Shown: positions 33,090 to 43,901, numbered from the stretch's first letter. The stretch is 64,000 nt of DNA from Pelomonas sp. SE-A7 (GCF_030345705.1 NZ_JAUASW010000001.1:744001-808000), one strand, 5' to 3'. Notes: generated by a model not told the origin, from the sequence alone. Numbers and translations are program-made.

Positions 33090-35141
33090 ATGTTGTTCAT
33101 CCAACCCAAGAATCCCAAGCGGTATCGCTTGACGGCGCTGGCCCTGGCCTGCGTCCCCTACCTGGCCCAGGCCGACAACGGTCCTTCCGAAGCACCGGCA
33201 GCCCGCACGTCCAACGAGAAGCTGAGCACGGTGACCGTGACCGGCAATCCGCTGCGCAGCAACGAGGCGCCCGGCCAGCTCCGCAGTCTCGCTGGCGACG
33301 ACCTTACCCTGCAGCGCGGCACTTCGCTCGGCGACACGCTGAGTGGTCTGTCCGGCGTCGGCTCCAGCTACTTCGGGCCGAACGCCAACCGGCCGACGAT
33401 CCGAGGCCTCGACGGCGACCGCGTGCGCCTGATGAGCAACTCGGGCGCCTCGGTCGATGCTTCCAGCCTCAGCTTCGACCATGCCGTGCCCATCGATCCG
33501 CTGGTCATCGAACGCGTGGAAGTGCTGCGCGGTGCCTCGGCCCTGCTCTATGGCGGCAATGCCCTGGGCGGCGTGGTCAACACGCTGGACAACCGCATCC
33601 CGCGCCAGCGCCAGGCCGAGCTCAGCGGCGTCACCGAATTCCGCCTGGGCGGCGCCAATGGAGAGCGCAGCGCCGCCGCCGTGCTGGACGGCGGTGCCGG
33701 CGATTGGGCCTGGCATGCCGACCTGGCCGGCCGCCGCACCAGCGACCTGCGCGTGCCGCGCTTCACCGATTCCGAGGGCCAGACCGGCCAGCGGGTGCGC
33801 AACTCGGCCAGCGACAGCCAGGGCGGCGCCCTGGGCACCTCGCGCCAGCTCGCCAACGGCTATGTCGGCCTGTCCTTCGACGGCTACCGCAGCGACTACG
33901 GCGTCACCGTCGAGCCCGACGTCAAGATCAAGATGGAACGCCAGCGCCTGGCCAATGCCGGCGAACTGCGCTGGAGCGACGGCCCGCTGCGGCGTCTGCG
34001 GTGGCAGGCATCGGCCAGCCGCTACGAGCATCGCGAGATCGAGGGCGATGGCGCCGTGGGCACGGTCTTCAACAGCCGCGGCAAGGACCTGCGCATCGAG
34101 GCCGAGCATGAGCCGCTAGGCTCGCTGCGCGGCGTGATAGGCACCCAGCTTGAACGCAGCGACTTCTCGGCGCTGGGCGAAGAGGCCCTGGTCCCGACCA
34201 CGCGCACACGCAGCGCGGCGCTCTTCGTCCTGGAACAGCTGCAGCTGGGCGACTGGCATCTCAGTGCCGGTGCGCGTCGTGAGCAAGTCCGGATCAACTC
34301 GGACGGCGACGGCGCCGATGCTGCGGAGCCGCGCTTCGGTGCACCGGATGCGCGCCGCTTCAAGCCAGGCAGCGTTTCGCTCAGCGCCAACTGGCACCTG
34401 TCTTCGAGCTGGGAACTGGCGCTCAACCTGAACCAGAGCGAAAGGTCGCCTACCTTTGCCGAGCTGTATGCCAACGGCATCCACGTGGCTTCGGGCGCCT
34501 TCGAACGTGGCGACCGCTTGCTGGGGCTGGAAAAGGCCCGCGGTGCCGAGCTCAGCCTGGGCTGGGAAGCCCACGGCGCCGGGCTGCGCCTGGGTCTGTA
34601 TCGCACCCGCTTCTCCAACTACATCGCGCTGCAGGCCACTGGCGAACAGGTGGACGATGGCGAGGGCGGTGAACAGCCGGTCTACGCCTACCATGGCGTG
34701 CGGGCCCAGCTGCAGGGCTTCGAGCTGGAGGCCCACCAGGAGTGGAAGCTCGCCGCCGGCAGCCTGAAAGTTTCAGCTGCATTGGACGCCGTGCGAGGCA
34801 CCGAGCTTGCCACCGGAGAACCGCTGCCGCGGCTGGCTCCGATGAAGGCCGTGCTGGCCGCCGAATGGCGCCAGGGCCCCTGGTCCAACCGCCTGGAATG
34901 GCGCGGCGTGGCACGCCAGGACCGGGTGCCGGCACTCGACCGGGCGACGGCCGGCTACGGCACCGTGCGCCTGGCCATTGCTCGCCAGTTCCGCCTGGGC
35001 GAGAACGATGCGCTCTGGTACCTGCGGCTGGACAACCTCGGCAACCAGCTGGCCTTCAACGCCGGCAGTCCGCTGACGATACGTGGCCTGGCGCCACTGC
35101 CGGGCCGCGCGGTCCAGACCGGCGTGCAGTTCCGGTTCTGA
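33090..35141 (+). CDS. TonB-dependent outer-membrane receptor, ZnuD-like
   Basis: This 683-residue receptor has a signal segment ('LTALALACVPYLAQA'), a TonB-box-like 'STVTVTG', a plug domain ('RPTIRGLDGDRVRLMSNSGA', 'VIERVEVLRGASALLYGGNA') and a barrel ending in 'GVQFRF' with the terminal Phe. The 'IRGLDGDRVR' plug and the overall size resemble the zinc receptor ZnuD and its relatives; the ligand is not proven, and a heme or other metal complex is possible. The start was chosen at ATG 33090, directly before the signal sequence. It is convergent with pdxH, 2 nt apart. Confidence 0.87.
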   Translation: MLFIQPKNPKRYRLTALALACVPYLAQADNGPSEAPAARTSNEKLSTVTVTGNPLRSNEAPGQLRSLAGDDLTLQRGTSLGDTLSGLSGVGSSYFGPNANRPTIRGLDGDRVRLMSNSGASVDASSLSFDHAVPIDPLVIERVEVLRGASALLYGGNALGGVVNTLDNRIPRQRQAELSGVTEFRLGGANGERSAAAVLDGGAGDWAWHADLAGRRTSDLRVPRFTDSEGQTGQRVRNSASDSQGGALGTSRQLANGYVGLSFDGYRSDYGVTVEPDVKIKMERQRLANAGELRWSDGPLRRLRWQASASRYEHREIEGDGAVGTVFNSRGKDLRIEAEHEPLGSLRGVIGTQLERSDFSALGEEALVPTTRTRSAALFVLEQLQLGDWHLSAGARREQVRINSDGDGADAAEPRFGAPDARRFKPGSVSLSANWHLSSSWELALNLNQSERSPTFAELYANGIHVASGAFERGDRLLGLEKARGAELSLGWEAHGAGLRLGLYRTRFSNYIALQATGEQVDDGEGGEQPVYAYHGVRAQLQGFELEAHQEWKLAAGSLKVSAALDAVRGTELATGEPLPRLAPMKAVLAAEWRQGPWSNRLEWRGVARQDRVPALDRATAGYGTVRLAIARQFRLGENDALWYLRLDNLGNQLAFNAGSPLTIRGLAPLPGRAVQTGVQFRF

Positions 35142-35143
35142 AC

Positions 35144-35782
35144 TCAGGGCGCCAGGCGCTCGCGCAGCCATTGGCCGTCCGCCTGCAGCCGGTAGCAAAG
35201 CCGGTCATGCAGGCGCGACTTGCGGCCCTGCCAGAACTCCCAGCGTTCGGGCACCAGGCGGAAGCCACCCCAATGCGGAGGCCTGGGCGGGTTCAGCCCG
35301 TGCTGGGCCGCTGCCTTGGCCGCATTGGCCACGAGCACGGCCCGCGAGCCGATCACCTGGCTCTGCGGCGAAGCCCAGGCGCCCAGCCGAGAATCCAGCG
35401 GGCGCGACTGGTAGTAGGCATCGGACTGAGCCTCGTCCACCTTCTCGACACGACCCTCGATGCGCACCACGCGCTCCAGTTCGACCCAGTGGAACTGCAG
35501 GGCAGCGAACGGATGGGCGGCCAGCTCCCGGCCCTTGCGGCTGTCGTAGTTGGTGTACCAGACCAGGCCCCGCGCATCGACGTCCTTGACCAGCACGATG
35601 CGGGTCGAGGGCCGGCCGTCTGCGCCCACGGTGGCCAGCGTCATGGCATTGGGTTCGGGAACCTCGGCCTTGAGGGCCTCGTCGAACCACTGCCTGAACT
35701 GGGCAAGCGGCTCGCCGGCGGCGGCCTCGTCGTCGAGTTCGGCGCGCTCGTAGCTCTTGCGCATGTCGGAGAGTTTGCTCAT
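35144..35782 (-). CDS. pdxH: Pyridoxamine 5'-phosphate oxidase (PdxH)
   Basis: This 212-residue FMN enzyme makes pyridoxal 5'-phosphate. Family marks are 'NAMTLATVGADGRPSTRIVL' and 'WYTNYDSRKGRELAAHPFAA' for FMN binding, 'SRPLDSRLGAWASPQS' and the C-terminal 'RLVPERWEFWQGRKSRLHDR'. The length is normal. The 167 bp upstream are shared with the divergent nucleotidyltransferase gene and contain a short inverted repeat (CCTTCC-cttaat-GGAAGG) of unknown meaning. Confidence 0.96.
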   Translation of the reverse strand: MSKLSDMRKSYERAELDDEAAAGEPLAQFRQWFDEALKAEVPEPNAMTLATVGADGRPSTRIVLVKDVDARGLVWYTNYDSRKGRELAAHPFAALQFHWVELERVVRIEGRVEKVDEAQSDAYYQSRPLDSRLGAWASPQSQVIGSRAVLVANAAKAAAQHGLNPPRPPHWGGFRLVPERWEFWQGRKSRLHDRLCYRLQADGQWLRERLAP

Positions 35783-35949
35783 GGCTGCAGTATGACGGCC
35801 CCACTAGAGCAAGCCACATATGCGCAAGGCCTTATTGATACCTTCCCTTAATGGAAGGCCCCAGTGGCTGGTGCGCTGGGCGCACGTCATATTCGTTTCC
35901 ATGGGCACAGGGCGGATTCGTCCGTCGGCCGCTGACGAAGGAAGTAGAG

Positions 35950-36579
35950 ATGATCAAGCGACGACCCGTAGTCGTCGTGTTGGCCGCGGGGCGCGGCCAG
36001 CGCTTTAGAGGCACCGGGCACAAGCTGGAGCAGCGCCTGGGTGGTGGGACCTTGTTGTCGCGCACCGTGGCCCATGCGCTCGAGACCAAACTCAGGGTGG
36101 TGGTGGTGTCCAGCGAGAAGCTGGCGCCCATGGTGTCCAACCTGGTCGCGGCGAGCGACCTGATCAAGGTGCCCGAACTGACCAGCCGGGGCCGGCCCAA
36201 TCCGCTCGGCATGGGCTTTTCCATCGCGGCCGGCGTGGCCGCCACCGGCGATGCCGAGGGCTGGCTGATCGTGCCCGGCGACATGCCCCTGCTGCAGCCA
36301 GCCACGCTGCTCGCCGTGGCCGAGGCCATCGAGCAGTATCCGGTTGCCTTCGCCCAGTACCGTGGCCAGCGCGGCCATCCGGTCGGCTTCAGCGCCGAGC
36401 TGTATTCGGAGCTGGTGGCCCTGGAAGGCGACGAAGGCGCGCGCCGCCTGCTGGCCCGTTATCCGGCCCAGCCGGTGGAAGTGGACGACGCCGGCGTGCT
36501 GGTCGATGTGGACACGGTGGAAGACCTTGCCCGGCTGCGCGGCGAACAGGCCCGCGAGACCCTGGGATCGAGTCGCTGA
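35950..36579 (+). CDS. MobA-like nucleotidyltransferase (molybdenum cofactor type)
   Basis: This 209-residue protein has the NTP-transferase opening 'VVVLAAGRGQRFRGTGHKLE' (Gly-rich loop and the conserved lysine), 'GMGFSIAAGVAAT' and 'LIVPGDMPLLQPATL' with the metal-binding aspartate. This is the pattern of MocA/MobA-family enzymes that transfer CMP or GMP to molybdopterin; related proteins act on other sugars or cofactors. GAAGTAGAG precedes ATG 35950. No other molybdenum gene lies nearby, so the substrate is unassigned. Confidence 0.8.
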   Translation: MIKRRPVVVVLAAGRGQRFRGTGHKLEQRLGGGTLLSRTVAHALETKLRVVVVSSEKLAPMVSNLVAASDLIKVPELTSRGRPNPLGMGFSIAAGVAATGDAEGWLIVPGDMPLLQPATLLAVAEAIEQYPVAFAQYRGQRGHPVGFSAELYSELVALEGDEGARRLLARYPAQPVEVDDAGVLVDVDTVEDLARLRGEQARETLGSSR

Positions 36580-36629
36580 GGCCTGATGAAAGGCGTACCC
36601 GGTCTGTAACCAGCGGGCCATCCTGTTCC

Positions 36630-36644
36630 TGTAATATGGTTACT
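36630..36644 (+). promoter_or_regulatory. Probable HexR operator upstream of edd
   Basis: TGTAAT-ATG-GTTACT fits the HexR consensus TGTAAT-N3-ATTACA in the whole left half and in TTAC of the right half. It sits 38-52 bp before the edd start. HexR represses Entner-Doudoroff genes in many proteobacteria and is released by 2-keto-3-deoxy-6-phosphogluconate, the Edd product. No hexR gene is in the window. Confidence 0.6.
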
Positions 36645-36681
36645 TGATTTCACCCGGGCGAGTTACATCGCCGCGTGTTGC

Positions 36682-38502
<1,821 letters not shown>

Positions 38503-38519
38503 CCCCGGCTTTGAAATCC

Positions 38520-39149
38520 ATGAGCAACGAAACCCTCAGCCTGGCCAGCCACGGCCCCGTCATTCCCGTCATCGTGATCCAGAAGCTGGAGCATGCCGTG
38601 CCCCTGGCCGAGGCCCTGGTGGCCGGCGGCGTCAAGGTGCTGGAGGTGACTCTGCGCACTCCGGTGGCGCTGCAGGCCATGGAGGCCATGGCCCGGGCCG
38701 TGCCCGAGGCCATCGTTGGTGCCGGCACCTTGCGCACGGCGGCCGATGTGCAGGCGGCCAAGAATGCAGGCTGCCGCTTCGGCGTCAGCCCCGGCTACAC
38801 AGATGCGCTGGCCGCTGCCTGCAAGGAATTCGGCCTGCCGCTGCTGCCGGGCGTGTCCACGGCCAGCGAGGTGATGCAGGCCAGCAGCGCCGGCTTCAGC
38901 TTCCTCAAGCTGTTCCCGGCCGTGGCCGTGGGCGGCGTGAACCTGCTCAAGGCCCTGGCCGGTCCGTTCCCGGACATCGCCTTCTGCCCCACCGGCGGCA
39001 TCACGCCTGAGACGGCACCTCAGTTCCTGTCGCTGCCGAACGTCAAGGTCTGCGGCGGCTCCTGGCTGACGCCGCAGGATGCGATGGACGCCGGCGACTG
39101 GGGCCGTATCACGGCCCTGGCCAAGGCAGCCTCAAGTCTTCGCGGCTAA
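38520..39149 (+). CDS. eda: KDPG aldolase (Eda)
   Basis: This 209-residue class I aldolase splits 2-keto-3-deoxy-6-phosphogluconate to pyruvate and glyceraldehyde 3-phosphate. The Schiff-base lysine lies in 'FSFLKLFPAVAVGG'. 'GAGTLRTAADVQAAKNAGC', 'SPGYTDALAAACKE' and 'FCPTGGITPETA' are typical. It is 17 nt downstream of edd. Its last 18 bases overlap the convergent thioesterase gene. Confidence 0.96.
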   Translation: MSNETLSLASHGPVIPVIVIQKLEHAVPLAEALVAGGVKVLEVTLRTPVALQAMEAMARAVPEAIVGAGTLRTAADVQAAKNAGCRFGVSPGYTDALAAACKEFGLPLLPGVSTASEVMQASSAGFSFLKLFPAVAVGGVNLLKALAGPFPDIAFCPTGGITPETAPQFLSLPNVKVCGGSWLTPQDAMDAGDWGRITALAKAASSLRG

Positions 39150-39665
39150 GTCGAAGATCAGACAGGTCGTCGTGGCATGGGCGTACAGGCGCCCATCGTG
39201 GCCGACCAGCTCGGCCTCCGCCGTCGCGACCTGCTTGCCGCCATGGACCACCCGGCCGATGGCGCGCACCAGGGGCACGCGCTCGTCCAGCGCACGCACC
39301 AGGTTCACCTTGAACTCCAGCGTCGTATAGCCGCGGCCCACCGGCATGGTGGTGTGGACGGCGCAGCCCAGCGCCGAATCCAGCAGCGTGGCGTACCAGC
39401 CGCCATGCACGCTGCCCATGGGGTTGTAGTGGCGCCGCTGCGGCTTGCCCTGGAAGATGGCCTCGCCATGCTTCACCGAGATCAGGCTGAAGTCCATGGT
39501 CTCGCCAATATTCGCCGCCGGCAGCTCGCCGGCCAGCATGGCCTCCAGCAGCTGCAGGCCGCTGCGGCCCATGACCTGATCCGGCCGCGCCACGCCATAG
39601 CCTCTGCGCTTCTCCCGGATGGCGGCCTCGTCGGCCATCCACTGCTCCAGCACCTGATCACTCAT
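39132..39665 (-). CDS. Hotdog-fold thioesterase (PaaI-like)
   Basis: This 177-residue hotdog protein has the PaaI-type active-site line 'NPMGSVHGGWYATLLDSALG' and 'GYTTLEFKVNLVRAL', followed by 'GRVVHGGKQVATAEAEL'. It probably hydrolyses an acyl- or aryl-CoA; the substrate is unknown. The start is placed at ATG 39665 with GGAGCAGG upstream; two in-frame ATGs lie 12 and 30 bases further up. Its 3' end overlaps eda by 18 bases in convergent orientation. Confidence 0.82.
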   Translation of the reverse strand: MSDQVLEQWMADEAAIREKRRGYGVARPDQVMGRSGLQLLEAMLAGELPAANIGETMDFSLISVKHGEAIFQGKPQRRHYNPMGSVHGGWYATLLDSALGCAVHTTMPVGRGYTTLEFKVNLVRALDERVPLVRAIGRVVHGGKQVATAEAELVGHDGRLYAHATTTCLIFDLAAKT

Positions 39666-39767
39666 CGCCTGCTCCATCGGTTTCGTTCGGATCATTGTGA
39701 TGCTAGGCAAATGCCCTTGTGCCGCGCTGCCATCTAGGAGACAGGCGAGGCCCGGCAGAATGCGGTG

Positions 39768-41063
39768 ATGCCTTTCGACAGCTACTACGCCGCCACCGCG
39801 CCCGGGATCGAATTCAAGCCACTCGTGGGCTCCACAGCTTTCGTAGAGACCGCCATCCTCGGCGGCGGTTTCGCCGGCCTGGCCACGGCGCGCGGCCTGC
39901 AAGAGCGAGGCCGCAAGAGCGTGGCCGTGCTGGAGGCCAGAACCATAGGCCACGGTGCCTCGGGCCGCAATGGTGGCTTCGTTTTCGGTGGCTACAGCCG
40001 CGATGCTTCCGACCTGGTGAACGACCTCGGCCTGGCACCGGCCCGCGAGCTCTACGCGCTGAGCCGCGATGCCGTCGGCCTGATACGCCGCCGCATCGAG
40101 AGCCACGGCCTGGACTGCGAGCGCGTAGAAGGTGGCGCCCTGTGGCTCAACTGGTTCCGCGGCAGCCGCCGCGCTGAGCGCCAGCTGCGCGAGCAAGCGC
40201 GCTGGCTGCGCGAGCAATTCGGCGTGAGCTGGGACGAAATCGCGCCCGACCAGGTCCGCCAATGGCTGGACAGCGAGCGCTACGGTGCTGCCTTGCGGGA
40301 GCGCGATGCCTTTCACTTCCATCCGCTCAAGTACGCGCTGGGCCTGGCGAAGCTGATTGCCGATGACGGCGGCAGGGTCCATGAGCACAGCGGTGTGGAG
40401 GCAATAGATGCGGTGGCGGGCGGTGGCCATCTGATACGCACCAGCCATGGCGCCAGCTTGCGTGCCGAGCAACTGGTGATTGCCGGCGGCGGCTATCTGC
40501 AGGGCCTGCTGCCTTCGCTGACCGGCGTGCGCCTGCCCATCGCCACCTATGTGATGGCGACCGAACCCTTGCCAACTGACCTGGATCCGATACGCACACC
40601 GGCCGCGCTCTACGACAACCGATTTGCCTTCGACTACTACCGGATGCTGGCCGACCGCCGGCTGCTTTGGGGTGGCCGCATTTCCATCCTGGAGCGCGAG
40701 CCGGTGCGCATCGCCGAGCTGCTGAGAGCCGACATGCTCAAGGTCTATCCGCAGCTGGCCTCGTTGAAGATCGAGCATGCCTGGGGCGGCCTGATGAGCT
40801 ATGCCCGCCACAAGATGCCGCAAATCGGCCAGCTGGCGCCTGGCCTGTGGTTCGCCCAGGCCTTCGGTGGTCACGGCGTGGCGCCGACGACAGTGGCGGG
40901 CGAACTGCTGGCCGACGCGATCAGCGGCAAGTCGGCCTTGCCGGCTTCGCTGCAGCGCTACGGCCTGACGCCGGTGTTCGGCAAGGCCGGCCTGCTGGCG
41001 GCGCAGGCCAGCTACAGCTGGGCCGAATTGCGCGATGCGCTGCGCGAAAGCCTGCCGGGCTGA
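39768..41063 (+). CDS. FAD-dependent oxidoreductase, DAO family
   Basis: This 431-residue flavoprotein has a Rossmann FAD fold near residue 30 ('AILGGGFAGLATARGLQERG') followed by 'GHGASGRNGGFVFGG', the usual second FAD contact of PuuB/DadA-like amine or amino acid oxidases. 'WGGLMSYARHKMPQIGQL' near the C-terminus is the family's substrate-side strand. The substrate could be a D-amino acid, putrescine derivative or sarcosine-like amine; none can be chosen. A GTG one codon earlier is an alternative start. It abuts the convergent xthA with no spacer. Confidence 0.85.
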   Translation: MPFDSYYAATAPGIEFKPLVGSTAFVETAILGGGFAGLATARGLQERGRKSVAVLEARTIGHGASGRNGGFVFGGYSRDASDLVNDLGLAPARELYALSRDAVGLIRRRIESHGLDCERVEGGALWLNWFRGSRRAERQLREQARWLREQFGVSWDEIAPDQVRQWLDSERYGAALRERDAFHFHPLKYALGLAKLIADDGGRVHEHSGVEAIDAVAGGGHLIRTSHGASLRAEQLVIAGGGYLQGLLPSLTGVRLPIATYVMATEPLPTDLDPIRTPAALYDNRFAFDYYRMLADRRLLWGGRISILEREPVRIAELLRADMLKVYPQLASLKIEHAWGGLMSYARHKMPQIGQLAPGLWFAQAFGGHGVAPTTVAGELLADAISGKSALPASLQRYGLTPVFGKAGLLAAQASYSWAELRDALRESLPG

Positions 41064-41831
41064 CTAGCGCTCGATCTCGACCACCACCGGCGCGTGGTCG
41101 CTGGGCCGCTCGTTCTTGCGCGGCACTTTGTCGATCACACAGGACTTGACCCCGGACTTGAGCGCCTCGCTCACCAGGATGTGGTCGATGCGCAGGCCCT
41201 GGTTCTTGCGGAAGGCGAGGTTGCGGTAGTCCCACCAGCTCCAGCTCTTGGGCGCCTGCTCGAACAGCCGGAACGCATCGACCAGGCCCAGGTCCAGCAG
41301 GCCCTGGAAATGGCCGCGCTCCTGCGGCGTGCAGTGGATCTGGCCAGCCCAGGCCACGGGGTCGTAGACGTCGCGGTCTTCGGGGGCGATGTTGTAGTCG
41401 CCCATCAGCACCAGCTTGTCGTGGCTCTTGAGCTCGTCGGCCACCCAGGCGCGCAGCGCATCCAGCCAGGCCATCTTGTAGACGAACTTCTCGCTGTCGG
41501 GCGCCTGGCCGTTGGGGAAGTAGGCGCCGATCACGCGCACCCCGGCCACGGTGCCGGCGATCACGCGAGCCTGCTCGTCGGCGAAGCCCGGGATGTTCTT
41601 GACCACGGCCTCGGCCGGTGTCTTGCTGATCAGGGCCACGCCGTTGTAGGTCTTCTGGCCGAACCACTGGACCTGGTAGCCGGCCGCGCCGATTTCCATC
41701 GTGGGGAACTTGTCGTCGGTCAGCTTGGTTTCCTGCAGGACCAGGGCATCGATCGGATTGGCCGCCAGCCAGTCCAGCAGCTGCGGCAGCCGCACGCCCA
41801 GCGAGTTGACGTTCCAGGTGGCGAGCTTCAT
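41064..41831 (-). CDS. xthA: Exodeoxyribonuclease III (XthA)
   Basis: This 255-residue AP endonuclease/3'-5' exonuclease has metal and catalytic residues in 'LATWNVNSLGVRLPQLLDWL', 'LVLQETKLTDDKFP' (Glu), 'VIGAYFPNGQ', 'VLMGDYNIAPEDRDVYDP' (Asp-Asn), 'GLRIDHILVSEAL' (Asp) and 'RPSDHAPVVVE' (Asp-His). It repairs abasic sites. The length is normal. It is 13 nt downstream of the DUF4337 gene, on the same strand. Confidence 0.95.
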   Translation of the reverse strand: MKLATWNVNSLGVRLPQLLDWLAANPIDALVLQETKLTDDKFPTMEIGAAGYQVQWFGQKTYNGVALISKTPAEAVVKNIPGFADEQARVIAGTVAGVRVIGAYFPNGQAPDSEKFVYKMAWLDALRAWVADELKSHDKLVLMGDYNIAPEDRDVYDPVAWAGQIHCTPQERGHFQGLLDLGLVDAFRLFEQAPKSWSWWDYRNLAFRKNQGLRIDHILVSEALKSGVKSCVIDKVPRKNERPSDHAPVVVEIER

Positions 41832-41844
41832 CGCGGAGTCCTTG

Positions 41845-42423
41845 TCAGAGGTGGAACCAGGCCACGCCGCCCAGGGCGACGCCGACCAGGCCCATGCCTA
41901 TCGTTGCGATCTCCATCCAGCGCTTCTTGGTCAAGAGGGCGATGGCGGCCAGGGCGATGGAGACGGACAGGGCCGTGGTCGCCTGTGCCCAGCGGTGGTG
42001 CTGGTGCAGTTGCTCGGCGCTCTTGTGGTCCCACTCGGCCGATTCGGCCTCCAGCTTCTCGGCCTCCGCCTTGATCTGGTTCTTCTCCGCTTCGTAGCGC
42101 TCGATCTTGCTGCGGTACTTGGCCTTCTGCTCTTCGCTGGGCGCCAGGTCCATGGCGATCTCGGCCAGGTTCTGCTTGCCGCTCTTGGACTGGAAGTAGG
42201 ACCACTTGTTGGCGGCCTCGGTCTTCTTGATCGCCGCGTCGTTCTTGTACAGGCCGGCATTGGCCTGGGTGGCGCCGCCCATGTAGGAGAACATGGCGCC
42301 GACCGTGGCGAGGATGGCTGTGATCACTGCCAGCTGGCCGGCCAGGCCCTTGGGCTCATGCTGGGCCGCATGCTCGAGCTCATGGTCATGCGGGCCGTGA
42401 ACGTGAAAACCATGTCCGGACAT
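41845..42423 (-). CDS. DUF4337 membrane protein
   Basis: This 192-residue protein has a His-rich N-terminus ('GHGFHVHGPHDHELEHAAQH'), a membrane helix ('LAVITAILATVGAMFSYMGG'), a central coiled-coil segment rich in Glu, Lys and Ala (about residues 95-145), and two C-terminal membrane helices ('ALSVSIALAAIALL', 'IGMGLVGVALGGVAWF'). This layout is that of DUF4337, a family of unknown function. It starts 1 nt after the folA stop, so it probably shares the thyA-folA transcript. Confidence 0.8.
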   Translation of the reverse strand: MSGHGFHVHGPHDHELEHAAQHEPKGLAGQLAVITAILATVGAMFSYMGGATQANAGLYKNDAAIKKTEAANKWSYFQSKSGKQNLAEIAMDLAPSEEQKAKYRSKIERYEAEKNQIKAEAEKLEAESAEWDHKSAEQLHQHHRWAQATTALSVSIALAAIALLTKKRWMEIATIGMGLVGVALGGVAWFHL

Positions 42424-42424
42424 G

Positions 42425-42937
42425 TCAGAGATCCTTGTGCGTGTCTTGGCGCTCGTAGCGCGTGAAATGGAAGGCCAGGCCCGCGGCATTCTGGTGCGAA
42501 GCGCGTGAAACCTGCTTGAAGGCTTGTCGGTCCCAGGCCGGGAAATGGGCGTCGGCATCGGCAAACGCGGCCTCGACCTCGGTCAGCTCCAGGCGCTGGG
42601 CCTGCGGCAGGGCGGCCGCATAGATCTGCGCACCGCCGATGATGAACACTTGGTCATCGGTCGCGCAGGCAGCGAGGGCCTCCTGCAGCGTGGGCAAGAC
42701 CTCGGCACCCGCGAGCTGCAAGCCCGGCTGGCGGCTCAGGACGATGTTGCGACGCCCGGGCAGCGGCCGGAATCGCTCGGGGATGGATTCCCAGGTCTTG
42801 CGGCCCATGATGACGGCATGGCCGAGTGTCAGCGCCTTGAAATGCGCCAGGTCCTCGGGCAAGCGCCAGAGCAGCTCGTTGTTGCGGCCGATGGCGCCAT
42901 CGCTGGCGACACCGGCGATCAAGGTGATCAAACTCAT
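42425..42937 (-). CDS. folA: Dihydrofolate reductase (FolA)
   Basis: This 170-residue NADPH enzyme regenerates tetrahydrofolate. The marks are 'ITLIAGVASDGAIGRNNELL', 'RLPEDLAHFKALTLGHAVIM' with the catalytic acidic residue of bacterial DHFR, 'GRKTWESIPERFRPLPGR' and 'DQVFIIGGAQIYAAALPQA'. Its start overlaps the thyA stop by 4 nt. The pair couples thymidylate synthesis, which oxidises the folate, to its reduction. Confidence 0.96.
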   Translation of the reverse strand: MSLITLIAGVASDGAIGRNNELLWRLPEDLAHFKALTLGHAVIMGRKTWESIPERFRPLPGRRNIVLSRQPGLQLAGAEVLPTLQEALAACATDDQVFIIGGAQIYAAALPQAQRLELTEVEAAFADADAHFPAWDRQAFKQVSRASHQNAAGLAFHFTRYERQDTHKDL

Positions 42938-43749
42938 ACGGCCACAGGCGCTTTGATAGCAGGATGCGACTCATAGCCGACCAGCTCGAAGTCCTCGTAC
43001 TCGTAGTCGAAGATCGAGGCCGGGCGGCGTTTGATGTTCATGCTCGGGTAGGGCAGGGGCTGGCGCGAGAGCTGGGTCTCAACCTGCTCGAAATGGTTGC
43101 TGTAGATGTGGCAGTCGCCGCCGGTCCAGACGAAGTCGCCGAGTTCAAGATCGCATTGCTGGGCCAGCATCTGGGTCAAGAGGGCATAGCTTGCGATGTT
43201 GAAGGGCACGCCGAGGAAGATGTCGGCGCTGCGCTGGTAGAGCTGGCAGCTGAGCTTGCCGTCGGCCACGTAGAACTGGAAGAAGGCATGGCAGGGCATC
43301 AGGGCCATCTGGTCCAGCTCGGCCACGTTCCAGGCGCTGACGATGATGCGGCGCGAATCGGGGTTGGTCCTGAGCTGCTTGACCACCTCGGCGATCTGGT
43401 CCACATGGCTGCCATCGGCCTTGGGCCAGCTGCGCCACTGCACCCCGTAGACCGGGCCCAGCGAGCCGTCTTCGCGGGCCCATTCGTCCCAGATCGTGCA
43501 GCCGCGTTCCTGCAGCCACTTGACGTTGGAGTCGCCGCGCAGGAACCACAGCAGTTCCAGGATGATGGACTTCAGGTGCACCTTCTTGGTGGTCACCAGC
43601 GGAAAGCCCTGGGCCAGGTCGAAGCGCATCTGGTAGCCGAACACGCTGCGAGTGCCGGTGCCGGTGCGGTCGCTCTTGCTGACGCCCTGCTCATAGACAT
43701 GGCGCATGAAGGTTTCGTACTGGGCGGAAGCGGGGGCGGCGGCTGTCAT
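42934..43749 (-). CDS. thyA: Thymidylate synthase (ThyA)
   Basis: This 271-residue enzyme makes dTMP from dUMP with methylene-tetrahydrofolate. The catalytic cysteine is in 'ALMPCHAFFQFYVADGK'. 'RTGTGTRSVFGYQMRFDL', 'QLYQRSADIFLGVPFNIASY' and 'FVWTGGDCHIYSNHFEQVE' are invariant regions. A short N-terminal extension ('MTAAAPASAQ') precedes the conserved core. It is first of thyA-folA-DUF4337. Confidence 0.97.
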   Translation of the reverse strand: MTAAAPASAQYETFMRHVYEQGVSKSDRTGTGTRSVFGYQMRFDLAQGFPLVTTKKVHLKSIILELLWFLRGDSNVKWLQERGCTIWDEWAREDGSLGPVYGVQWRSWPKADGSHVDQIAEVVKQLRTNPDSRRIIVSAWNVAELDQMALMPCHAFFQFYVADGKLSCQLYQRSADIFLGVPFNIASYALLTQMLAQQCDLELGDFVWTGGDCHIYSNHFEQVETQLSRQPLPYPSMNIKRRPASIFDYEYEDFELVGYESHPAIKAPVAV

Positions 43750-43901
43750 GGGCGGGATTCTATGCAGCCGGGAAAGGCTGGGTGCCGCAGCAGCGCCCGC
43801 CGGGCTAGCATCCGGCCGTTCGGTTCATGCGCGCCGGCGTCGCTGAACCGCAGCCATCCATCCATCGATCAACCATGAAAACCTAGAAAGGGTGACAGGC
43901 C

